From an uncultured Solobacterium sp. (GTDB lineage Bacteria; Bacillota_I; Bacilli_A; Erysipelotrichales; Erysipelotrichaceae), in the NCBI GenBank assembly GCA_937910655.1, contig CALEMV010000153.1, positions 1-12,790 of the forward strand: 12,790 bases of DNA. Direction: 5' to 3'. Shown in pieces: positions 6,523-11,984 of the stretch. The position numbers and the translations under genes were made by a program. Every line of letters starts with the position of its first letter. The stretch's first letter is position 1. The notes below the pieces were generated by a model. It did not search any database. It had not been told where the DNA came from and saw only the letters and a program-made list of their open reading frames with translations.

Positions 6523-8319
6523 ATGAAATTTTCATATAAAGTATCGCCTAACTATGCGGCTAAACAATCTACAACAGGTATTATGTTGGAACTTAGCTTA
6601 GCTTTGGTTGTTGTGACAGTTGCTTCTGCAATCTGGTATGGAGTGACAGGCGGTGCTTCTTTAGGCATTCGTGTTATTCTACTATCTATCGCTTCTGTAG
6701 TAACTGCATTATGTACTGAAACACTGTACTTACTTGCAAGAAAGAAGAAGGACATTGCAAAAGAATTGTTACATTCCTATGGTTGGGTAACAGGTTTAAT
6801 TATTCCATTAATCACAAGAATTAATGTTAGTTTCTACGCAATTATTATTGCGACTGCAATTGCAATCTTGTTTGGTAAGATGCTATTTGGCGGATTTGGT
6901 CAAAATATCTTCAACCCAGCAGCTTTTGCAGAAGCAATTATCATGAACTCATTTGGTGCAAGTGTTGCGTCTGATATACAAACAGGTGCTACACCACTTG
7001 CAGTATTGAAGTCATATGGTTGGGTAGTTGATGGCAATGCATTGCAAAATGTATTAGGTCAATTTGGTAACCTATTCGGTATGTTCTTAGGTAACTATCA
7101 GAGTGTTATCGGTGGATCATGCGCATTATTATTAATTCTCGTTGCAGTATATCTCATTGCTAGACGCATTATTGACTATCGTTTAACAGTGACATACATC
7201 TTAACAGTATTTGTAGTATCTCTCATTGTTGGATTAATCCACGGTGCAGGTTTTGAATATGCAATCGTTAACGTATTAGCTGGTGGTGTATTATTCGCTG
7301 GTGTGTTCATGTTAACAGATCCAGTCACTTCACCAGTATCAATTCCAGGTAGATATGTATTTGCAGTAGGTGCTGCAGCTCTTACATTGATTATCCGTTG
7401 GAAGGCAAACTTACCAGATGGTGCATTATTCTCCATCTTAATTATGAATATGTTAACGCCTGCAATTGATCAGTTACTTGATGGTAGCCAGATTAAGGAT
7501 GCAGCAAAGATTGCTCGTAAGGCAGTTATCGCAATGTGTGCATTCTTAGTGGCAGTTCTTCTTGTTGGCGTAAGCTTAACAGCGAAGACTCCAACAGTTG
7601 CTGAAGAGCCAAAGAAGGATGATAAACCTGCAGAAGCAGTAGCATTAAGTGCTGAGGACTTTAGTGAAAATAATGCAGAGTGTACAGAAACAAGTAATGA
7701 TGGCACAACTGCAGTATATGCATGTAAGGCAAAGGGATTCGAAGGTGTTAACGAAGCTACAGTAACAATTGATGTAGCGAAGAAGACGGTTGTATCCATT
7801 GCGGTTACGAAGTTTAGTGATACGGAAGAAGTTGGTGATCAAGCTACTACAGAAGAACAACTTAAGAAATATGTTGGTGCAACTGCAGATAGTAAGATTG
7901 ACGCAACAACAGGGGCGACATTTACAAGCAAGTCACTACGCGCAATGATTGCGTCAGCATTAAAGTCTGCTTCCGCAGTAGCATTAGGCAAAGAAGACTT
8001 CAAAGACAACAAAGCAGAGTGTTCAGAAACAAGCAATGATGGAACAACAGCCATCTATGCATGTAAAGCACATGGTTTTGAAGGGGTAAATGAAGCAACA
8101 GTCACAGTAGATGTAGCAAGTAAGTCTGTAAAGAGTATTGAAGTAACAAAGTTTGGCGATACAGAGAGCGTAGGCGACCAAGCAACAAAAGCAGCTGAGT
8201 TAGAAAAGTACAAGGGAGTTACGCTTGAAAGTAAGGTAGACTCTACAACAGGAGCAACATTTACAAGTACATCACTCAGAGCAATGATTACAACAGCCTT
8301 ACAGGCTGCAACAAAGTAA
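6523..8319 (+). CDS. rnfD: RnfD with extra membrane segment and two C-terminal FMN-binding modules
   Basis: The protein has 598 residues against about 310-350 for ordinary RnfD. Residues 1 to about 330 are a typical NqrB/RnfD membrane domain with the FMN-attachment block QTGATPLA (Thr157) and the late conserved TDPVTSP and LLDG blocks. A further hydrophobic segment (about 337-357) preceded by KIARKA, and a Pro/Lys/Glu linker (358-372), lead to two 113-residue modules at 373-485 and 486-598. Each module ends with a flavinylation motif TTGATFTS (Thr466 and Thr579). The modules are about 70% identical to each other by eye. With lysine and arginine before the added segment, they should lie outside, where ApbE acts. 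The ribosome site GGAGG overlaps the rnfC stop. Expected role: electron transfer through covalent FMN within Rnf, with an added exported flavin chain. Confidence 0.95.
   Translation: MKFSYKVSPNYAAKQSTTGIMLELSLALVVVTVASAIWYGVTGGASLGIRVILLSIASVVTALCTETLYLLARKKKDIAKELLHSYGWVTGLIIPLITRINVSFYAIIIATAIAILFGKMLFGGFGQNIFNPAAFAEAIIMNSFGASVASDIQTGATPLAVLKSYGWVVDGNALQNVLGQFGNLFGMFLGNYQSVIGGSCALLLILVAVYLIARRIIDYRLTVTYILTVFVVSLIVGLIHGAGFEYAIVNVLAGGVLFAGVFMLTDPVTSPVSIPGRYVFAVGAAALTLIIRWKANLPDGALFSILIMNMLTPAIDQLLDGSQIKDAAKIARKAVIAMCAFLVAVLLVGVSLTAKTPTVAEEPKKDDKPAEAVALSAEDFSENNAECTETSNDGTTAVYACKAKGFEGVNEATVTIDVAKKTVVSIAVTKFSDTEEVGDQATTEEQLKKYVGATADSKIDATTGATFTSKSLRAMIASALKSASAVALGKEDFKDNKAECSETSNDGTTAIYACKAHGFEGVNEATVTVDVASKSVKSIEVTKFGDTESVGDQATKAAELEKYKGVTLESKVDSTTGATFTSTSLRAMITTALQAATK
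7639..7977 (+). repeat. FMN-binding module, copy 1 (diverged), inside rnfD
   Basis: This in-frame 113-codon unit encodes the first FMN-binding module of RnfD. It aligns without gaps to the next 113 codons, at roughly 80 of 113 identical residues counted by eye, but the DNA has clearly diverged. It carries Cys387, Cys401 and the flavinylation Thr466. Confidence 0.85.
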
Positions 8320-8324
8320 GGAGG
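7978..8324 (+). repeat. 347-bp direct repeat, copy A (3' end of rnfD and following ribosome site)
   Basis: Copy A matches 8926-9272 at a constant offset of 948 bp with one difference: A at 8301 versus G at 9249, a synonymous Leu codon. It begins exactly at the module's GTA codon, runs through the stop, and includes TAAGGAGG, the rnfG ribosome site. It encodes Cys500, Cys514 and Thr579. Confidence 0.97.
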
Positions 8325-8331
8325 TGCTCGT

Positions 8332-9267
8332 ATGAAAATTGATAAGACTTCAGGAGTATATAAAGCATGCATGCTTGGTATTCTCTGTGCTGTATGTGGA
8401 ATTCTACTATCAACAGTAAATGCGATTACCGCTCCGATTATTCAAGAAAATGCATTGGCATCTGTTAAGTCATCTTTAGAACAGATTTATCCAGGTGCAA
8501 CATTTACAGATGTTACAGAAGACAAAATTGGTCTTCTTGAATTAAAAGATGGTGAAGATAAACTTATCGACGGCATCTATAATGCAGAAGGTAAGGGAAC
8601 AATCTTTACATTACATTCTACAGGATATAACGCAGATGGATTTAAATTCATGATTGCGTATAACAATGATGGTTCAGTTGCTGGATACAGCGTACTCGAA
8701 CAAGCTGAAACAGCTGGTAAGGGTGATAAGGCATTCAAGGATCCATATGTAAGTGATGTATTAAAACTTACTTCATCAGATACAATGCCACTCATCTCTG
8801 GTGCAACAATTACAACTACTGCAGTAGGAAAAGCAGTAGATCAAGCTAGACAAGTATTCAATAAGATGAATAATATCTCTTATGATGAAAATGCGACAGC
8901 CACACCTACACCAAAAGCAGAGCCGGTAGCATTAGGCAAAGAAGACTTCAAAGACAACAAAGCAGAGTGTTCAGAAACAAGCAATGATGGAACAACAGCC
9001 ATCTATGCATGTAAAGCACATGGTTTTGAAGGGGTAAATGAAGCAACAGTCACAGTAGATGTAGCAAGTAAGTCTGTAAAGAGTATTGAAGTAACAAAGT
9101 TTGGCGATACAGAGAGCGTAGGCGACCAAGCAACAAAAGCAGCTGAGTTAGAAAAGTACAAGGGAGTTACGCTTGAAAGTAAGGTAGACTCTACAACAGG
9201 AGCAACATTTACAAGTACATCACTCAGAGCAATGATTACAACAGCCTTGCAGGCTGCAACAAAGTAA
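8332..9267 (+). CDS. rnfG: RnfG with an additional C-terminal FMN-binding module
   Basis: The 311-residue subunit is longer than the usual 190-220. Residues 12-33 form the single N-terminal membrane anchor. An extracytoplasmic FMN-binding domain follows, with canonical motif LISGATITTT (Thr159), the expected attachment site for covalent FMN that relays electrons between RnfD and the rest of the complex. After a Pro/Thr linker (ATPTPKAEP), residues 199-311 are a second FMN-binding module. That module is identical in sequence to the last module of RnfD and carries Cys213, Cys227 and Thr292 (TTGATFTS). The start ATG 8332 follows TAAGGAGG, which overlaps the rnfD stop. The fused module looks recently acquired, because its DNA still matches rnfD almost perfectly. 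Confidence 0.95.
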   Translation: MKIDKTSGVYKACMLGILCAVCGILLSTVNAITAPIIQENALASVKSSLEQIYPGATFTDVTEDKIGLLELKDGEDKLIDGIYNAEGKGTIFTLHSTGYNADGFKFMIAYNNDGSVAGYSVLEQAETAGKGDKAFKDPYVSDVLKLTSSDTMPLISGATITTTAVGKAVDQARQVFNKMNNISYDENATATPTPKAEPVALGKEDFKDNKAECSETSNDGTTAIYACKAHGFEGVNEATVTVDVASKSVKSIEVTKFGDTESVGDQATKAAELEKYKGVTLESKVDSTTGATFTSTSLRAMITTALQAATK

Positions 9268-9272
9268 GGAGG
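8926..9272 (+). repeat. 347-bp direct repeat, copy B (3' end of rnfG and following ribosome site)
   Basis: This is the partner of 7978-8324. Identity starts right after the CCG of the linker at 8925 and ends after TAAGGAGG, the rnfE ribosome site. Recombination between the two copies would remove 948 bp, delete rnfG exactly, and leave rnfD intact in front of rnfE. Confidence 0.97.
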
Positions 9273-9277
9273 AAGGT

Positions 9278-9940
9278 ATGAGCGAAAAGAAAATTAAAGG
9301 TCAAGGCTTCTTCTCTAGATTAGCAACAGAGAACCCAGTATTCGCAACTTACTTAGGTATCTGTTCAACATTAGCAATTACAACAAGTTTAAACAGTGCG
9401 ATTGGTATGGGTGTTGCGGTAATTGTTGTATTAACATTATCCAATATCTTAGTATCATTAATTGCACCAATTACACCGGATGATATTCATATTCCAGTTT
9501 ATATCGTTATTATTGCAACACTAGTTACAATTGTTTCAATGTTTATGCATGCATATACACCAAGTTTATTTACTGCGTTAGGCGCATTCTTAGACTTAGT
9601 TGTTGTAAACTGTATTATCTTAGGACGTGCCGAAGCATATGCATGCAAGCATACAGTACTTGAATCTATCGTTGATGGATTACAACAAGGTTGTGCTTAT
9701 ACATGTGCACTTCTTGCAATGTCACTTATCAGACAGTTATTAGGTACTGGTGGATTATCTTTCTCAAATCCATTTACAAACAATGTAGTATTTGCATTTA
9801 GAATTATTCCAGAAGGATTTGAAATTCCAATGTTCACAGAGCAGTTTGGTGCATTTATCACATTTGCATGTTTAGCTGCTGGTGTAGCTGCTTACAAGAA
9901 CCATCTTGCAAAGCCAGCAAAGAAAGGAGCTGCTAAATAA
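9278..9940 (+). CDS. rnfE: Rnf complex membrane subunit RnfE
   Basis: The 220-residue integral membrane subunit has about six hydrophobic helices. It pairs with RnfA to form the core that holds an intramembrane Fe-S site. The two expected cysteines are present at Cys29 (LGICSTLA) and Cys112 (VVVNCIILGRAEA). The N-terminal block ENPVFATYLGICSTLAIT and the central LDLVVVNCIILGRAEA are family hallmarks. Ribosome site AAGGAGG belongs to repeat copy B, and the spacing to ATG 9278 is five bases. The final stop shares a base with the rnfA start (TAATG). The basic Ala/Lys tail (KPAKKGAAK) is cytoplasmic by the positive-inside rule. Confidence 0.96.
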   Translation: MSEKKIKGQGFFSRLATENPVFATYLGICSTLAITTSLNSAIGMGVAVIVVLTLSNILVSLIAPITPDDIHIPVYIVIIATLVTIVSMFMHAYTPSLFTALGAFLDLVVVNCIILGRAEAYACKHTVLESIVDGLQQGCAYTCALLAMSLIRQLLGTGGLSFSNPFTNNVVFAFRIIPEGFEIPMFTEQFGAFITFACLAAGVAAYKNHLAKPAKKGAAK

Positions 9941-10512
9941 TGAATTTATTTACACTCTTGATCAGTGGATTACTGATTAACAATATTATTCTTACGAAGT
10001 TCTTAGGTATGTGTCCATTTATGGGAGTATCTACAAAACTTGAATCTGCAGTAGGTATGGGTCTTGCCGTTATCTTTGTTATCTTCGGTGCATCCATTCT
10101 TGCATGGGGACTTTATCACTTTATCTTAGTTCCATTTGAACTAGAGTTTATGGAACTGATCTGCTTCATCTTATTGATTGCAGCATTCGTTCAGTTTGTT
10201 GAATTGTTCGTTAAAAAGTTCTCACCAGAACTGTATAAGTCATTAGGTATTTACTTACCACTTATTACAACAAACTGTGCAGTACTTTACGTAGCAATGG
10301 ATAACATTACACAGAAGTATACATTGGCACAAACAATGGTAAATTCTATCGCAGTACCTGCTGGCTTTATGATGATGCTAGTTATCTTTGCAACAATCCG
10401 TAGACGTTTAAATCAAAATGATATTCCGAAGGCATTCCAGGGCAATCCTATCGCTTTCATTTGTGCAGCAATTATGGCAATTGCATTCTCTGCATTTGCT
10501 GGATTAGTATAA
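9940..10512 (+). CDS. rnfA: Rnf complex membrane subunit RnfA
   Basis: The 190-residue membrane subunit has about six helices, close to the usual 190-193. It forms the inverted partner of RnfE. Cys25 (FLGMCPFMG) and Cys113 (LITTNCAVL), the two ligands RnfA contributes to the intramembrane cluster, are conserved. The N-terminus (ISGLLINNIILTKFLG) is characteristic. The start is ATG 9940, overlapping the rnfE stop by one base, with AAAGGAG at 9923-9929. This indicates translational coupling and equal output of the two partner subunits. Confidence 0.96.
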   Translation: MNLFTLLISGLLINNIILTKFLGMCPFMGVSTKLESAVGMGLAVIFVIFGASILAWGLYHFILVPFELEFMELICFILLIAAFVQFVELFVKKFSPELYKSLGIYLPLITTNCAVLYVAMDNITQKYTLAQTMVNSIAVPAGFMMMLVIFATIRRRLNQNDIPKAFQGNPIAFICAAIMAIAFSAFAGLV

Positions 10513-10515
10513 GCC

Positions 10516-10701
10516 GTGCTTAGAATCGTTGTTGCGGCTTTATTAGCTGTAGGTTTCTTTGCCCTAAATGTATGGCTATTAAGGTTAAATCAGAAAACAC
10601 CAAAGCCTGAAGGTTGTGAAGACCTGAAGGCAGAGTGTTCTGCATGTGGTATCAGTGAATGTAGTGTTCGCCAAGCACCACAAAAAACAGAGGAGGAATA
10701 A
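10516..10701 (+). CDS. Small Cys-rich single-span membrane protein between rnfA and rnfB
   Basis: I do not recognise this 61-residue product. It has one hydrophobic helix (about 4-22) followed by RLNQKTPK, predicting an outside N-terminus and a cytoplasmic tail. The tail holds Cys34, Cys41, Cys44 and Cys49 (C-x6-C-x2-C-x4-C) and ends in acidic residues (TEEE). The layout recalls FeoB-associated Cys-rich membrane proteins and the anchor-plus-cluster layout of RnfB, but it is neither. GTG at 10516 starts three bases after the rnfA stop with no clear ribosome site, so translation probably depends on reinitiation. Its stop shares a base with the next ATG (TAATG), so the operon has kept it in tight coupling. 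A role as an extra Fe-S or metal-binding subunit at the RnfB position is inference. Confidence 0.75.
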   Translation: MLRIVVAALLAVGFFALNVWLLRLNQKTPKPEGCEDLKAECSACGISECSVRQAPQKTEEE

Positions 10702-10988
10702 TGGTAGTCGCGATGTTAAAAGGCTTCGGCTTGATGTTAGTTTTAGGTGCAGTCTTAGGTGCTGTGCTAGCGTTTGCTTCCGTTAAGTTCTATGTGAAGG
10801 AAGATAATCGTAAGGAAGAGTTAACAGCTCTATTACCTGGTTATAACTGCGGTGCTTGTGGTAACCCAGGCTGTGCTGCGATGGCTGTGAAGTTACTTGA
10901 TGGCCAAGCGCAAGTTGAACAGTGCAAACCAAGCAAGCCAGACCAAAGAGAAGCTATTAAAGCATATCTTGCTGAACATGTAGGTTAA
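10701..10988 (+). CDS. rnfB: Short RnfB-like protein: membrane anchor and one Fe-S motif only
   Basis: The 95-residue protein matches only the N-terminal part of RnfB. A hydrophobic anchor spans about 7-30, then LLPGYNCGACGNPGC with Cys50, Cys53, Cys58 and a fourth Cys75: the CxxCx4Cx16C motif of the Fe-S domain nearest the membrane. Ordinary RnfB (about 190 to over 300 residues) continues with ferredoxin-like CxxCxxCxxxCP motifs that receive electrons from ferredoxin. None follow here. The stop at 10986-10988 is followed at once by a strong terminator, and I see no downstream ferredoxin-like reading frame, so this is a short protein, not a frameshift. ATG 10701 has AGGAGG at 10691-10696 and overlaps the preceding stop by one base. 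The symbol is used by position and homology; function may differ. Confidence 0.85.
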   Translation: MVVAMLKGFGLMLVLGAVLGAVLAFASVKFYVKEDNRKEELTALLPGYNCGACGNPGCAAMAVKLLDGQAQVEQCKPSKPDQREAIKAYLAEHVG

Positions 10989-10989
10989 G

Positions 10990-11022
10990 AAAAATTCCTG
11001 AGCGTAAGCTTAGGAATTTTTT
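10990..11022 (+). terminator. Rho-independent terminator of the rnf operon
   Basis: AAAAATTCCTGAGC (10990-11003) pairs with GCTTAGGAATTTTT (11008-11021), including one G-U pair, around a GTAA tetraloop, and runs into TTTTTT. It begins one base after the rnfB-like stop and closes the operon. Confidence 0.9.
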
Positions 11023-11032
11023 GTGGAGAATA

Positions 11033-11072
11033 TCATCAAATTACATATAAAATCTTGAGGGTAATTTGATGA
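11033..11072. repeat. Perfect 12-bp inverted repeat covering the start of the SAF protein gene
   Basis: TCATCAAATTAC (11033-11044) and GTAATTTGATGA (11061-11072) are perfect reverse complements, 16 bases apart. The right arm contains the ATG at 11069. The spacer holds a -10-like TATAAA (11046-11051, no good -35) and most of the GAGGG ribosome site. It may be an operator around the promoter, or a start-codon-masking hairpin in any transcript begun upstream. Confidence 0.7.
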
Positions 11073-11782
11073 AAAAGATAAGAAGAACGTCAATTTTTGT
11101 ACTGATACTATGTTTATGGATAGCTGGAAATATACTAGTCTTTCGCTACTTTTTAGCAAAGACGATTAATTTAAAAACAACCTATATCGCAAAGCGTGAT
11201 ATTCCACCGCGTTCACAGATTCAAACTGAAGATCTAACTATGATTCAAGTTCCAGAAAAATACATGCAGTCATATACTTGGAATGAAAAGGCAGATATTG
11301 TTGGTAAATATACATCAATTCAAGGGATGATACCGAAGGGTTCTTTGTTTTATAAAGATATGCTGTATAACGAAAAAGAAGTCCGTGATCTTGCAATCAC
11401 AAAACTTCAAGAGGGGATGACGATATTTACGTTAGAAACAAATGTATCTGCGTTAGGTAGTATAGAAGAGGGGATGTATGCAGATATTCATGTTTCAATC
11501 TCGCAAAAGAAAGATATACCAATTACTGGTATATTGATACGCCATGCGGAAGTAATATCCATTAAAGATCATAAAGGGTTATCACTAAAAGATGAACAAT
11601 CTTCAAAGGTTCCATATTTTATTGAACTTGGAATAAATCAAAGTGATATTGATTATCTATCGCTAGCTTCATCGTTAGGAGAAGTAAGACTGTTTCCATC
11701 TAAAAATTCTTATCAACCAGATAAGTCTACGTTAGTAATTGATTCTAAAGTGACAGAGTATTTAAAGATTCTTCAACAGTAG
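11069..11782 (+). CDS. SAF-domain membrane protein, CpaB/RcpC-like
   Basis: The 237-residue product has an N-terminal membrane anchor (about 7-28) and then a SAF domain (about 38-100) with YIAKRDIPPRSQIQTEDL, IVGKYTSIQGMIPKGSLF and a terminal KDMLY. This is the pattern of CpaB/RcpC Flp-pilus assembly proteins, in which the SAF fold is extracytoplasmic and followed by an RcpC region (here about 115-225, including LEEGMYADIHVSI-like spacing). No other pilus gene is visible in the window, so its partners are unknown or lie elsewhere. ATG 11069 is chosen because GAGGG (11057-11061) is seven bases upstream. A TTG at 11066 would add only one residue. The start codon lies within a perfect inverted repeat, which suggests control at this site. 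Confidence 0.7.
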   Translation: MKKIRRTSIFVLILCLWIAGNILVFRYFLAKTINLKTTYIAKRDIPPRSQIQTEDLTMIQVPEKYMQSYTWNEKADIVGKYTSIQGMIPKGSLFYKDMLYNEKEVRDLAITKLQEGMTIFTLETNVSALGSIEEGMYADIHVSISQKKDIPITGILIRHAEVISIKDHKGLSLKDEQSSKVPYFIELGINQSDIDYLSLASSLGEVRLFPSKNSYQPDKSTLVIDSKVTEYLKILQQ

Positions 11783-11789
11783 TAAACAA

Positions 11790-11815
11790 AAAAATCCGTT
11801 ATATAACGGATTTTT
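11790..11815. terminator. Bidirectional terminator between the SAF gene and tRNA-His
   Basis: AAAAATCCGTTAT (11790-11802) and ATAACGGATTTTT (11803-11815) form a perfect 26-base palindrome flanked by A and T tracts. It serves the SAF gene on the plus strand and tRNA-His on the minus strand. The innermost pairs must open to form a loop. Confidence 0.88.
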
Positions 11816-11825
11816 CGCTACAAGG

Positions 11826-11900
11826 GGCGACTAATGGGACTCGAACCCATGAGTGCTGGAGCCACAATCCAGTGTGTTAACCAACTTCACCATAGCCGCC
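11826..11900 (-). tRNA. tRNA-His (anticodon GTG)
   Basis: The acceptor stem is GCGGCTA paired with TAGTCGC (one G-U pair). It has the extra G(-1) and the C73 discriminator specific to tRNA-His. The D arm contains GGTTAAC. The anticodon stem CTGGA/TCCAG encloses TTGTGGC with GTG at 11863-11865. The T arm is ATGGG-TTCGAGT-CCCAT. CCA is not encoded: C73 is followed by CCT, so the end must be added by the CCA-adding enzyme. Confidence 0.97.
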
Positions 11901-11912
11901 ATGTGCTAAAAT

Positions 11913-11941
11913 ATATTATCATATCCAAAAATAATAAACAA
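11913..11941 (-). promoter_or_regulatory. Possible tRNA-His promoter
   Basis: On the minus strand, TTGTTT (11936-11941) lies 17 bases before TAATAT (11913-11918), 12 bases upstream of the tRNA. The spacing is good but the hexamers are imperfect and the region is very AT-rich. Confidence 0.35.
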
Positions 11942-11954
11942 TATATATTTTTGG
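11925..11954. repeat. 9-bp inverted repeat between tRNA-His and the metallopeptidase gene
   Basis: CCAAAAATA (11925-11933) and TATTTTTGG (11946-11954) are perfect reverse complements around 12 AT-only-plus-one-C bases. The spacer holds the putative tRNA-His -35 box, and the right arm ends 30 bases before the metallopeptidase ATG. It could be an operator, or a chance match in AT-rich DNA. Confidence 0.45.
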
Positions 11955-11984
11955 CTAAATTGCAAATAGAGGTATTAAATATAC

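Noticed and set aside
7978-8316. Foreign codon usage in the repeated FMN module as a sign of horizontal transfer.
   Set aside because: It has somewhat more AAA and GGC codons than its surroundings, but the Lys counts by eye (about 5 AAA, 7 AAG) are too small to support a claim.
7978-8324. The near-identical repeat as an insertion sequence or other mobile element.
   Set aside because: It is an in-frame FMN-binding module that starts at a codon boundary and ends after a stop, with no terminal inverted repeats, target duplications or transposase.
7639-9267. The three modules as a CRISPR-like or tandem DNA repeat array.
   Set aside because: The units are 113 codons, coding and in frame, with no short spaced repeats.
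10701-11065. A frameshift or nonsense mutation that shortened a full rnfB.
   Set aside because: The stop is followed one base later by a clean hairpin and T-tract, and the 76 bases before the SAF gene contain no CxxCxxCxxxCP coding remnant in any frame.
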